Positions 19,229-27,407 of a stretch of 64,000 nt of DNA are shown here, one piece after another. Every line of letters begins with the position of its first letter. Positions within the stretch are counted from its first letter, which is position 1. A model generated the notes under the pieces. That model was given only the letters and a program-made list of their open reading frames with translations. It was not told the DNA's origin and searched no databases. A program made the position numbers and the translations under genes. The DNA comes from Bradyrhizobium sp. 141 (GTDB lineage: Bacteria > Pseudomonadota > Alphaproteobacteria > Rhizobiales > Xanthobacteraceae): NCBI RefSeq assembly GCF_023074055.1, contig NZ_JADPKR010000005.1:33192-97191 (forward strand). Reading direction: 5' to 3'.

Positions 19229-20398
19229 TCACCCGAGCGAGTCCAGATCGGCCATTGCCGTGGCAATACGCTCGATCATCGCCAGTGCCGTCTCCTCGGA
19301 CTGCATGGCCGGCAACAAAGGCGAATGGCACAAGGTGATCGTCCACATCAGGAGCGCATGCACCATCTGCTGGCGATAGTGCAGGAAACTCCGGTCGAAA
19401 TCAGGCCTGGTCCCCGTCAACTCTGCGAACCGATCGATATAGCGACGGAGCAGATCCTTTTCCCAATTGCGGCGGTCGTCGGGCGTCAGCCCGGCCGTGA
19501 CGGCATACGAAAAGTCCCGCGACCAGTGACCGCGCGCAAGGCACTGCCAGTCGCACAACCCCATCTTCCCCGCCCCCGTGCGATACCAATTGCCGATATG
19601 CACGTCGGAATGGATCAGTCCCTGCGGCTCGTTGTCGTGGACCGCAAGCGCCTGCACGGCGGCCGGCCATACCGCGTCTCGCCGCGCCAGCACGCTCTTC
19701 GGGATGACGTGCGCGGCAGCGTCGAACGCCTTTCGGGTGTAGTGCTCGAGGCTCATCTTTTCCGCGCCGATGGTGAACCAGCGCGGATAGCTGGCGACCC
19801 AGGGATAGCGCGCCGCGAGTTCGCCATTGCCGTAAAAACGCGCGTGCAGGGCAGCCAGGACATCCACCATGTCCTCCGCCGTCGCACGATCGACGTAAGT
19901 CTTGGAGTTGCAAAACGTCGCAGATTTCGTCGCGACCATGTCCTCAAGGAGCAGAATCGAGGCGTAGGTCTGGCGATCGAACGCGGCGTGATAGCCGATC
20001 GGCGCCTCGATCTCGAGCTGCGGCCGCAGTTGCATATAGAACCGGCCCTCGACCCGCGCGGTGCCGTTGAAGCCGCCGATCATACGCGTAACAACACTGG
20101 GCAGCGACTTCGTGAACATCGACTTCGGCAGATCCGCGCGTTCGCCGGCCTCGTTGTAACTGACGATCAACTGGTGGCGTTCGTGGGTCCCCGCGCTTGC
20201 GGCCTTTACAGCAACGCCTGACACGGCGGCGCCCGGAACGCTTTGACAAAGCACGGCCGTCAACCATTCGGGCGTGATGGCGTCGGGTGAGCACGGAACA
20301 TCTTCAGGCCGTCGCGCCTTGGGTCGAACCAGTCGTTCGAAGGCAACGCGCCCGCCAATCTTCAGTGCGGCCAGTGCCGTTGCGCCTGAGGCAGCCAT
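19229..20398 (-). CDS. APH-fold phosphotransferase-family protein
   Basis: The 389-residue protein has the kinase loop GLIHSDVHIGNWY and the metal motif GLCDWQCLARGHW, the CHK/APH pattern. It is different from the kinases at 1929 and 17007. The ATG is preceded by GGGAGAGGGATC. Upstream (20451) lies a well-conserved copy of the recurrent operator, so it belongs to the MarR-type regulon. It converges with the LysR gene. The phosphoryl acceptor is unknown; a hydroxylated terpenoid/alicyclic intermediate is conceivable. Confidence 0.82.
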   Translation of the reverse strand: MAASGATALAALKIGGRVAFERLVRPKARRPEDVPCSPDAITPEWLTAVLCQSVPGAAVSGVAVKAASAGTHERHQLIVSYNEAGERADLPKSMFTKSLPSVVTRMIGGFNGTARVEGRFYMQLRPQLEIEAPIGYHAAFDRQTYASILLLEDMVATKSATFCNSKTYVDRATAEDMVDVLAALHARFYGNGELAARYPWVASYPRWFTIGAEKMSLEHYTRKAFDAAAHVIPKSVLARRDAVWPAAVQALAVHDNEPQGLIHSDVHIGNWYRTGAGKMGLCDWQCLARGHWSRDFSYAVTAGLTPDDRRNWEKDLLRRYIDRFAELTGTRPDFDRSFLHYRQQMVHALLMWTITLCHSPLLPAMQSEETALAMIERIATAMADLDSLG

Positions 20399-20450
20399 GA
20401 TCCCTCTCCCTGCACCGGCGGCAATCGTCGCGCGCCGCCCGGCGGAATGT

Positions 20451-20468
20451 TAGTACGCTTTCGTACTA
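20451..20468. promoter_or_regulatory. Recurrent operator, kinase promoter
   Basis: TAGTACG-CTTT-CGTACTA has perfect 7-bp arms. It sits 53 bases before the kinase start at 20398 and is one of the most symmetrical copies in the window. Confidence 0.65.
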
Positions 20469-20604
20469 TTTGACCCCACAATCCCGGCGACGTCAAGGAA
20501 AGACGGCATAGAAAAGGCGCAGGCGAACGGCAGCGCCCGCGATAACAATAGTGAAATTGTAGGCTCATGAGTCCGCATGCGCCATATTTCCATTTCCTTA
20601 TATT

Positions 20605-20622
20605 TAGTATAGTAGTGTACTT
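20605..20622. promoter_or_regulatory. Recurrent operator, binding-protein promoter
   Basis: TAGTATAGT-AGTGTACTT lies 54 bases before the binding-protein start at 20676, in an AT-rich stretch likely to contain the promoter. The right half is near consensus, the left half has two deviations. Confidence 0.5.
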
Positions 20623-20675
20623 ATTTAGTGCGTCGGCCGCGCCGGCGCCTGCAAGAAACCAATATGGGAGAAAGC

Positions 20676-21872
20676 ATGAGATTTCCGATTCTGGTCGGCG
20701 CTTCGGCTCTTTTCACACTAGGCGCCCTCCTCGAAGCCGGCGCAGCCGACAAGCAATATGGCCCGGGCGTTACCGACACCGGGATCAAGATTGGCCAGAC
20801 CGTCCCCTATAGCGGGCCGGCGTCCACCTTCTCGAGCTATGGCCGGGTCATGACCGGCTATTTCCAGATGCTGAACGAAGCAGGTGGAATTAACGGCAGG
20901 AAGATCAACCTGATCTCCCTCGACAACGCCTTCAGCCCGCCCAAAGCCATCGAACAGACCCGAAAGCTGGTCGACGACGATGGTGTCCTGGCCGAGGTCG
21001 GGACCGTAGGCACGGTGCCGAACATCGCCGTTCAGAAGTATCTCAATCAGAACAAGGTTCCCCAGGTCTTCATTTCGGCCGGCGGGCGCCGCTTCAACGA
21101 CCCGAAAGCCTTCCCGTGGACTGTCCCGTTCTACCCTCCCTTCGAAATGGAGGGCGCCACGTTCGGCAAGTTCATTCTCAAGAAGTTTCCAAACGCAAAG
21201 ATCGCGGTGCTCTATCAAAATGACGACTACGGCAAGGACTACCTTACGGGCCTCAAGGCAGGTCTGGGGTCCGACGGCACGGCGAAAATCGTGGCTGACG
21301 CAAGCTACGAGTTGAGCTATCCGACCGTCGACTCTGAAGTCCTCAAGCTTAAGGCCTCGGGCGCCGATACGCTGGTCTATTTTACGACGCCCAAGTTTGC
21401 GGCGCAGGCGATCAAGAAGGCCAATGAGCTGAACTGGAAACCGGTCCAGTTCCTCGCCAGTCCGGTCAACTCGATCCAGGGCGTGCTGACACCTGCCGGG
21501 CTCGACAACGCCCAGGGCGCCTATACGACTCAATTCGCCAAGCAGGCCAGCGATCCCGCCTGGGCGGAGGACGGCGAGGTGAAGGACTACGTCGCCTTCA
21601 TGAAGAAATGGGCACCGAACGACAGTCCGAACGACTTCATCGCACTGTCCGGCTACATCAATGCGCAAGCCATCGCGAAGGGTTTGCAGCGCTGCGGTGA
21701 CAATTTGACACGCGAAAACCTACTGGCGCAGGCAACCAGCTTCAACAAGGAGCGGGTCGGTATGCTTCTTCCCGGGATCGAGCTCACCAATTCCAAGGAC
21801 AATTACGCCCCCTACCGCTCCTTGCGCATGGCCATCTTCGACAAGGCGTCCTGGAAGCTACTCGACGAATAG
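20676..21872 (+). CDS. Branched-chain-type ABC transporter substrate-binding protein
   Basis: The ATG at 20676 (MRFPILVGASALF), with GGGAG five bases before it, gives 398 residues with a signal peptide ending near LEAGAADKQYGPG. The KIGQTVPYSGPAS opening and PQVFISAGG, VLYQNDDYGKDYL segments are the PBP-I/LivK-like type seen in aromatic and alicyclic acid uptake. It is a clear paralogue of the protein at 41793 and less like the one at 8711. No permease is adjacent, so it may share LivHMGF. A strong hairpin follows before the thiolase gene. Confidence 0.9.
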   Translation: MRFPILVGASALFTLGALLEAGAADKQYGPGVTDTGIKIGQTVPYSGPASTFSSYGRVMTGYFQMLNEAGGINGRKINLISLDNAFSPPKAIEQTRKLVDDDGVLAEVGTVGTVPNIAVQKYLNQNKVPQVFISAGGRRFNDPKAFPWTVPFYPPFEMEGATFGKFILKKFPNAKIAVLYQNDDYGKDYLTGLKAGLGSDGTAKIVADASYELSYPTVDSEVLKLKASGADTLVYFTTPKFAAQAIKKANELNWKPVQFLASPVNSIQGVLTPAGLDNAQGAYTTQFAKQASDPAWAEDGEVKDYVAFMKKWAPNDSPNDFIALSGYINAQAIAKGLQRCGDNLTRENLLAQATSFNKERVGMLLPGIELTNSKDNYAPYRSLRMAIFDKASWKLLDE

Positions 21873-21876
21873 CCCC

Positions 21877-21912
21877 TTGAGGCCCACCGAGCATCGCCTC
21901 GGTGGGCCTCAA
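21877..21912 (+). terminator. Strong hairpin between binding-protein and thiolase genes
   Basis: A perfect 15-bp stem (TTGAGGCCCACCGAG and its complement) with a 6-base loop starts 5 bases after the binding-protein stop. It lacks a U-run, so it may act as an attenuator or mRNA 3'-end stabiliser, giving more binding protein than downstream enzyme. Confidence 0.65.
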
Positions 21913-21941
21913 ACCAAAGAACACACGAACGGAGACCTTCG

Positions 21942-23090
21942 TTGACCATCAAGGGCAAGGCCTACATTGCCGGAATCTACGAACACCCGACCCGGCATGC
22001 GCCGGACAAATCCACCGCGCAGCTCCACGCCGAGGTCGCCAAGGGCGCGATCGAAGATGCGGGGCTGACCAAGGATGACATCGACGGCTACTTCCTGTCA
22101 GGCGACGCGCCCGGAGGCGCCTGGCCGATGGTCGATTATCTCGGCCTGAAGGTACGCCATGTCGACAGCACCGACACGGGCGGTTGTTCCTACATTATCC
22201 AGCTCGGCCATGCCGCCGAAGCGATCGCCGCCGGCAAATGCTCGATCGCGCTGATTACACTGGCAGGCAAGCCGCGCACCGGCCCGCCGCAGCTGCGCGC
22301 GCCGGGCCCCGAGGCCGACTTCGAGACTGCCTATGGCGCGACGACGCACAATGCGTATGGCATGTGCGCCATGCGCCATATGCACGATTATGGCACCACG
22401 AGCGAGCAGCTTGCCTGGATCAAGGTCGCGGCCTCGCATCACGCGCAATATAATCCGCATGCGATGCTCAAGGAGGTCGTGACCGTCGAAGACGTCTTGA
22501 ACTCGCCGATGATCTCCGACCCACTGCGCAGGCTCGACTGCTGCGTCGTGACTGACGGTGGCGGTGCGCTGATCGTGACCTCTCCCGAGATCGCCAGGAG
22601 CCTGAGGAAGCCGCTGGTGCGCCTGATCGGCCACGGCGAGGCGATGAAGGGGCCGGGCGGCGGCAAGGATCTCGACCTCACTCACTCTGCCGGAATCTGG
22701 TCCGGCCCGCGTGCGTTCGAGGAAGCCGGCATCACGCCGAAGGACATCAAATACGCCTCGATCTACGACAGCTTCACCATCACCGTGCTGATGCAGCTCG
22801 AAGACCTCGGCTTTTGCAAGAAGGGCGAGGGCGGCAAGTTCGTCGCCGACGGCAATCTGATCTCGGGCGTTGGCAAGCTGCCGTTCAACACCGACGGCGG
22901 CGGCCTCTGCAGCAACCATCCCGTCAATCGCGGCGGCATGACCAAGATCATCGAGGCCGTGCGGCAACTGCGCGGCGAGGCGCATCCGGAGGTGCAGGTT
23001 TCGAATTGCGATCTCGCCATCGCTCACGGCACCGGCGGCCTTTTGGGTGTTCGCCATGCCGCTTCGACCGCCATTCTGGAGCGCGTGTGA
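21942..23090 (+). CDS. SCP2/lipid-transfer-type thiolase-like protein
   Basis: The 382-residue protein starts at a TTG with GGAGA upstream. It has the thiolase fold with lipid-transfer-protein marks: YDSFTITVLMQLEDLGFC, NTDGGGLCSNHPVNRGG and AHGTGGLLGVRHAAST. The usual C-terminal CxG nucleophile region of true thiolases is replaced by HGTGG. Together with the overlapping DUF35 gene this resembles Ltp-ChsH2 type side-chain retro-aldolases of steroid degradation. Thiolytic cleavage is the alternative. Confidence 0.85.
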   Translation: MTIKGKAYIAGIYEHPTRHAPDKSTAQLHAEVAKGAIEDAGLTKDDIDGYFLSGDAPGGAWPMVDYLGLKVRHVDSTDTGGCSYIIQLGHAAEAIAAGKCSIALITLAGKPRTGPPQLRAPGPEADFETAYGATTHNAYGMCAMRHMHDYGTTSEQLAWIKVAASHHAQYNPHAMLKEVVTVEDVLNSPMISDPLRRLDCCVVTDGGGALIVTSPEIARSLRKPLVRLIGHGEAMKGPGGGKDLDLTHSAGIWSGPRAFEEAGITPKDIKYASIYDSFTITVLMQLEDLGFCKKGEGGKFVADGNLISGVGKLPFNTDGGGLCSNHPVNRGGMTKIIEAVRQLRGEAHPEVQVSNCDLAIAHGTGGLLGVRHAASTAILERV

Positions 23091-23479
23091 TGAGCGAAGC
23101 AAAGAAGTATCCGGCACCGGTCACGAACCCCGAGACCGCGGCGTTCTGGGACGCGGCCAAGCAGGGCAAGTTCATGATCAAGCGCTGCACCGCCTGTGGC
23201 GAGGCGCATTACTTCCCGCGCTCGATCTGCCCGTTCTGCTTCTCCGACAAAACCGTGTGGGAGGAGGCTTCGGGCGAGGGCACGATCTACACCTGGAGCC
23301 TGATGCGGAAGTCGCCGACCGGTCCTTACGCGATCGGCTATGTCACGCTGAAGGAGGGGCCGTCGGTGCAAACCAACTTCGTCGACTGCGATCTCACGAC
23401 GCTGAAGATCGGCCAGACGGTGAAGGTGGTTTTCAAGCCGACCGACGGTGCACCGCTGCCGTTCTTCACACCCATCTGA
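23090..23479 (+). CDS. DUF35 (zinc-ribbon/OB-fold) thiolase partner
   Basis: The 129-residue protein has an N-terminal rubredoxin-like zinc ribbon with two CxxC pairs (CTACGEAHYFPRSICPFC) and a C-terminal OB-fold (GTIYTWSLMRKSPTG onwards). Its ATG shares the last base of the thiolase stop (TGATG), so translation is coupled. DUF35 proteins bind SCP2-thiolases and are needed for acyl-CoA aldolase or thiolase activity. A heteromeric enzyme with the preceding gene is inferred. Confidence 0.88.
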   Translation: MSEAKKYPAPVTNPETAAFWDAAKQGKFMIKRCTACGEAHYFPRSICPFCFSDKTVWEEASGEGTIYTWSLMRKSPTGPYAIGYVTLKEGPSVQTNFVDCDLTTLKIGQTVKVVFKPTDGAPLPFFTPI

Positions 23480-23521
23480 TGTGGATCGCTATCGCTTCGT
23501 GCGTCGCAGCCCGGACACCGG

Positions 23522-24712
23522 TCAACTCACGACCTCATCGCGGCGCAGCTCGGCGATGCTGGCAGCAGATAGTCCGAGCTCGGTCAGGACGTCGTCGGTG
23601 TGTTGCCCGATCGTCGGCGGAGGAAGGCCGGGATCGCGCTCTTCCCCAACGAACGTGACGGGATGGCCCACGCAGTTCAAGGAGCCGACCGCTGGATGGT
23701 CGTACTGCATGATGAGCTTGTCCGCCTTCGTATGGGGATGATCCAGAAGCTGGGCGAGCGTGTTGATGGGTGAACAGGGGATGCCGACCTCGTTCAGGGC
23801 CGCATTCCAATGCTCGACAGACCTGGTGGCGATCACGGACTGAACGTGGCGCAACGTCTCGGCACGATGCTTCACCCGCTCCGCGTTGGTCCGGAATCTC
23901 GGATCATCCACGATTGCATTCAGGCCGGCGACGCCGCAGAACTTGCGCCAAAGGTTGTCGTTGGCCACTCCGATCATGATCGGTCCGTCCGCGGCTTCGA
24001 ATGCCTGGTACGGGCATAATGATTCGTGGCTGGATCCGCACTTGGCCGGCTGCGTCCCCCGCTCCCAGAAGGTCTGCAGATTGTAGCCGAGGAGTCCAAG
24101 CGCCGTGTCGAACAGCGATACCTGGATCGCGGCGCCCTTGCCCGACTTCTCGCGTGCAAAGAGGCAAGCGAGGATGCCGCTAAAGGCATGGACACCGGTC
24201 ATCTGGTCGATCGGCGAGATCGGGCTGCGGATGTAGCCGCCGCCCTCGTCGCCCGTCATCGACATGATGCCGCTGAAGGCTTGCAGGATCACGTCATAGC
24301 CTGGGGAATTCTTGAGCGGCCCCGTCCTGCCGAAGCCCGAGATGCTGCAATGAACCAGACGATCGTTAAGCGCGCAGAGGCTTGCGGCATCGATGCCCAG
24401 CCGCTCGGCAACGCCAGTGCCAAAACTCTCGATCGCGACGTCGGCGGATCTTGCGAGCTCGTGCACAAGCTTCCGCCCCTTGTCGGATTTCATGTTGATG
24501 GCAATGCTTCGCTTGTTCCGGTTGGCGCTCAGAAACACCGTGCCAAGGCCGGGCGCAGGGAACGGCGGCCATCCCCGCGTCTCATCTCCCTGCCCTACCG
24601 CTTCGACCTTGATCACCTCGGCGCCGAGATCTCCAAGATATTGCGCGCAGAGCGGGCCGGCGAGCACCTTCGAGAGATCGAGAACCTTGATACCTTCAAG
24701 AGGTCTGGACAC
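23522..24712 (-). CDS. CaiB/BaiF family CoA transferase
   Basis: The 396-residue protein begins at a GTG (VSRPLEGIKVLDLSKVLAG) with GGAGAAG upstream. Family marks include YLGDLGAEVIKVEAVG, ANRNKRSIAINMKS, SPGYDVILQAFSG and SPIDQMTG, the last carrying the Asp that forms the aspartyl-CoA anhydride in formyl-CoA transferase. It is closer to succinyl/formyl-type transferases than the racemase-like protein at 79. It lies 26 bases after the FadJ-like gene in the same operon and may activate the acid without ATP. Confidence 0.88.
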   Translation of the reverse strand: MSRPLEGIKVLDLSKVLAGPLCAQYLGDLGAEVIKVEAVGQGDETRGWPPFPAPGLGTVFLSANRNKRSIAINMKSDKGRKLVHELARSADVAIESFGTGVAERLGIDAASLCALNDRLVHCSISGFGRTGPLKNSPGYDVILQAFSGIMSMTGDEGGGYIRSPISPIDQMTGVHAFSGILACLFAREKSGKGAAIQVSLFDTALGLLGYNLQTFWERGTQPAKCGSSHESLCPYQAFEAADGPIMIGVANDNLWRKFCGVAGLNAIVDDPRFRTNAERVKHRAETLRHVQSVIATRSVEHWNAALNEVGIPCSPINTLAQLLDHPHTKADKLIMQYDHPAVGSLNCVGHPVTFVGEERDPGLPPPTIGQHTDDVLTELGLSAASIAELRRDEVVS

Positions 24713-24738
24713 GATTCTTCTCCTTCATGGAGCACTGA

Positions 24739-26037
24739 CTAGCCGAGCCCGGCGGCGAACAAGCCACCGAGATAAGCGGGAAAACCGGCCTGCGTGACCA
24801 GAACATAGTCGGCAGCTCGACGTTCGGACTCATCCAGTTGGGATCGCCAGCCCGCGGCAGCGCCTTCTGCTTCCGCCAACCTGGCGCGCAGCAACTCCTT
24901 GCCCCAGGTCCGCGGCTCATCGTCATGCCAGTAGACCGCGCCAGCGATACGCCCGTCGAACTCGATCTTACAGGGCTGTTCGACGCGAAAGCCCGCCCGG
25001 GCAAACGCCTCGGAAAGCTCCTTGCCACGGTCCGACTGAACACCGAGAACCTTCGAGACGTCGGCTACTGCCGCGGTGATCTTGGGATTCAAGCCGGCCT
25101 TTTTTTGCCGTTCGTGATCGAGCCGACCGAGGAACAATGTCCTGATCATGTTACGCGGCTCCCGCCTCTGGATCAGCTTCGCGAAGATCTGCATCTCCGT
25201 TCGGATGGCCGTATCGAAATCCAGCGGGAGGCCCTGTTCGACGCAGTCGAGAATGGCTGACAGAGCCGGATAGTGGCCGAGCGTTTCGGCCAGCATTTTG
25301 TTCCGTTTCTCTCCGATTTCTGCCTTCACGCGCGGCGCATCCGACGTGTGCCAATCTGGTCGATCCCAGGGCTGCACCGCGGATGGTCGCGACAGCACCC
25401 AGCGCTCAGCCGCCGCAACTTCTTCGCCTGGCACCGTCAGTTCATGCGCAAGTCCGGCTGCAATGGCCTCTTGTCCTTTAAGTCGCGCGCCATCGAGCAG
25501 TACGGGCAGCGCCGCCTCGATGCCCATCAGGCGCGGTAGGCGCTGAGTTCCGCCGCCACCCGGCAACAATCCGACAAGCGATTCCGGCAAACCAAATGTC
25601 GCCTGGGGATGATCGGCAAGCACTCGATGATGCGCCGCAAGGGCAAACTCGCAGCCGCCGCCCAAAGCAAGGCCAGCGATCGCCACCGCGACCGGCTTGC
25701 CAGCCGTCTCCAGCTTCCGCAACCCATGGCTCAATCGAAAAAAATGATCGAAAGCAAGACGGTCGCGCTCGGCGGACGGCGCCGCCATAATCATGTCGTA
25801 GGCAGTCTCCAGCTCGGCCAAGTCCGCGCCGGCGCAGAAGGCGGTCGACTTGCCGGAACGAATGACGACCCCCGCCACGTCGCTTTGCCTGAGCCAGTCC
25901 GCAAACAACCCAAGCTCCTCGATCGCAGCATTCGAGAACACGTTCATCGATCGTCCCGGCATGTCGAAGATGAGGTGCACGACGCGTTGCTCGGTCAATT
26001 CGAGGCGAAACTGCTTGAGCACCGGCCCGACTGTCAT
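24739..26037 (-). CDS. FadJ-like protein with hydratase domain but no NAD-binding dehydrogenase domain
   Basis: The 432-residue protein begins like the FadB/FadJ hydratase half: SGKSTAFCAGADLAEL, the oxyanion region ALGGGCEFALAAHH and the second-Glu region GLPESLVGLLPGGGGTQRL (both catalytic Glu present). The FadJ linker NMIRTLFLGRLDHER follows near residue 300. The expected Rossmann motif (GxGxxG) and 3-hydroxyacyl-CoA dehydrogenase core are absent. The C-terminus DYVLVTQAGFPAYLGGLF still resembles the GFPPFRGG end of FadJ. It should hydrate enoyl-CoA only; separate SDRs could supply the oxidation. The start has a GAGGAGAG site. Confidence 0.8.
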   Translation of the reverse strand: MTVGPVLKQFRLELTEQRVVHLIFDMPGRSMNVFSNAAIEELGLFADWLRQSDVAGVVIRSGKSTAFCAGADLAELETAYDMIMAAPSAERDRLAFDHFFRLSHGLRKLETAGKPVAVAIAGLALGGGCEFALAAHHRVLADHPQATFGLPESLVGLLPGGGGTQRLPRLMGIEAALPVLLDGARLKGQEAIAAGLAHELTVPGEEVAAAERWVLSRPSAVQPWDRPDWHTSDAPRVKAEIGEKRNKMLAETLGHYPALSAILDCVEQGLPLDFDTAIRTEMQIFAKLIQRREPRNMIRTLFLGRLDHERQKKAGLNPKITAAVADVSKVLGVQSDRGKELSEAFARAGFRVEQPCKIEFDGRIAGAVYWHDDEPRTWGKELLRARLAEAEGAAAGWRSQLDESERRAADYVLVTQAGFPAYLGGLFAAGLG

Positions 26038-26064
26038 TGCTCGCTCTCCTCGCTACCGTTCATT

Positions 26065-26073
26065 GGTGTACGA
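26065..26073. promoter_or_regulatory. Operator half-site, FadJ-like promoter
   Basis: GGTGTACGA matches a right half-site of the recurrent operator, 28 bases before the FadJ-like start. The left half is not recognisable, so this is a weak call. Confidence 0.3.
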
Positions 26074-26120
26074 TCGCTCTTGCCTGCGTGTCGTTTCGGG
26101 TTGTATACCCCGATCAAATA

Positions 26121-26138
26121 CTGTACACTAGCTAACTA
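26121..26138. promoter_or_regulatory. Recurrent operator, acyl-CoA dehydrogenase operon promoter
   Basis: CTGTACACT-AGCTAACTA has a strong left half and a degenerate right half, and ends 18 bases before the acyl-CoA dehydrogenase start at 26157. Confidence 0.5.
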
Positions 26139-26156
26139 AATCAGACGAGGCGATAT

Positions 26157-27344
26157 TTGACAATGATCGAACGCACGATCTTTCGCGAGGAACACGAGAT
26201 TTTCCGGCAGACGGTCCGTCGCTTCGTCGAGAGCGAAATCGTGCCCTTTCATGCCCAGTGGGAAGAAGAGGGCATCGTTCCACGAGACTTGTGGCTGAAA
26301 GCCGGCGCGGCTGGCCTCCTCTGCTGCACCGTGCCAGAGGAATATGGCGGCATGGGCCTCGATTATCTCTTCGACGTTGTTGTGTTCGAAGAGCTCTGGC
26401 GAGCGGGAGCCAGCGGTCCCGGCTTTTTGATCCATACCGACCTGGTCGCCACCTATCTTCTGTCCTTCGGGAGCGAGGCCCAGAAACGCAAATGGCTGCC
26501 CAAGATGGTATCCGGCGAAGCGATCGGCTCGCTGGGTATGACGGAACCTCACGCCGGGAGCGACCTCAAAGCGATCCGCACGCGAGCCGCGCGCGACGGT
26601 GACGACTTCGTCATCAACGGCCAGAAAGTCTTCATCTCAAACGGGCAGCTTTGCGACTTCATCGTGCTCGCGACCAAGACCGACAGCAAGGCCGGCGCCA
26701 AGGGCGTGACTCTTTTCATCGTCGAGAGCAATCGGCCCGGCTTCAAACGTGGCCGGAATCTAGAGAAGCTCGGCATGAGGGCCCAGGATACGTCCGAGCT
26801 GTTCTTCGACAATGTCCGGATTCCCGCGAGCAACATGCTCGGCGCGGAGGGGCGCGGCTTCGCCCAGATGATGACCAAACTCGCGCAGGAACGGCTGGCG
26901 CAGGCGATCCGATCGGCGACGGTCACCGAGACGGTGATCGACTGGACGCTGCAATACACCTCCGAACGAAGCGCATTCGGCCAGAAGCTTGCCGACTTCC
27001 AGAACACGCAGTTCAAGCTGGCCGATCTCAGGACCAAGGCAACCGTCGCGCGCGTCTTCACGGACAAGTGCATCGCCCTGTTCATGGAAGGTAGGCTCGA
27101 TCCGGTCGACGCTGCCATGGCGAAGATGTTTACGTCAGAGCTGCACTGCGAGACCGTCGACGAATGCCTCCAGCTCTTTGGCGGCTGGGGCTATATGTGG
27201 GAATATCCGATCGCGCGGGCCTATGCCGACGCTCGCGTGGTGAAGATCGCCGGCGGCTCGATCGAAATCATGAAGACGATCATCGCGCGCCAGATGTACT
27301 CGCAACGCGGATACGACATCCAGAAGAACGGGTCGGCCTCATAG
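26157..27344 (+). CDS. Acyl-CoA dehydrogenase, long-chain/AliB-like type
   Basis: The 395-residue protein probably starts at the TTG at 26157 (GAGG six bases upstream); an ATG lies at 26163. Seen are PEEYGGMGLDY, GMTEPHAGSDLKAIRTRA, FGQKLADFQNTQFKLADL and QLFGGWGYMWEYPI. The MCAD base position has AGGSIEIMK, and the Glu of LAQERLAQA fits the LCAD/IVD-type base. It would introduce the 2,3-double bond with FAD and ETF. It heads an operon with BadH-, BadI-, BKACE- and second dehydrogenase genes, consistent with a cyclohexanecarboxyl-CoA dehydrogenase (AliB)-like role. Confidence 0.87.
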   Translation: MTMIERTIFREEHEIFRQTVRRFVESEIVPFHAQWEEEGIVPRDLWLKAGAAGLLCCTVPEEYGGMGLDYLFDVVVFEELWRAGASGPGFLIHTDLVATYLLSFGSEAQKRKWLPKMVSGEAIGSLGMTEPHAGSDLKAIRTRAARDGDDFVINGQKVFISNGQLCDFIVLATKTDSKAGAKGVTLFIVESNRPGFKRGRNLEKLGMRAQDTSELFFDNVRIPASNMLGAEGRGFAQMMTKLAQERLAQAIRSATVTETVIDWTLQYTSERSAFGQKLADFQNTQFKLADLRTKATVARVFTDKCIALFMEGRLDPVDAAMAKMFTSELHCETVDECLQLFGGWGYMWEYPIARAYADARVVKIAGGSIEIMKTIIARQMYSQRGYDIQKNGSAS

Positions 27345-27351
27345 CCCCCTT

Positions 27352-27371
27352 GCCTTCGTCCCATCGAAGGC
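27352..27371 (+). terminator. Small hairpin after acyl-CoA dehydrogenase
   Basis: GCCTTCG-TCCCAT-CGAAGGC is a 7-bp stem just after the dehydrogenase stop and before the SDR gene. There is no U-run; it may only be a processing or stabilising element within the operon. Confidence 0.3.
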
Positions 27372-27407
27372 TGCCAAAGAAACGACAAACGACAAGGGAG
27401 ATCGACG

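Noticed and set aside
19043..20221. 392-codon plus-strand reading
   Set aside because: It is antisense to the APH-fold kinase at 19229, which has clear catalytic motifs.
22098..23117. 339-codon minus-strand reading over the thiolase
   Set aside because: Shadow frame; the thiolase and its coupled DUF35 gene account for the region.
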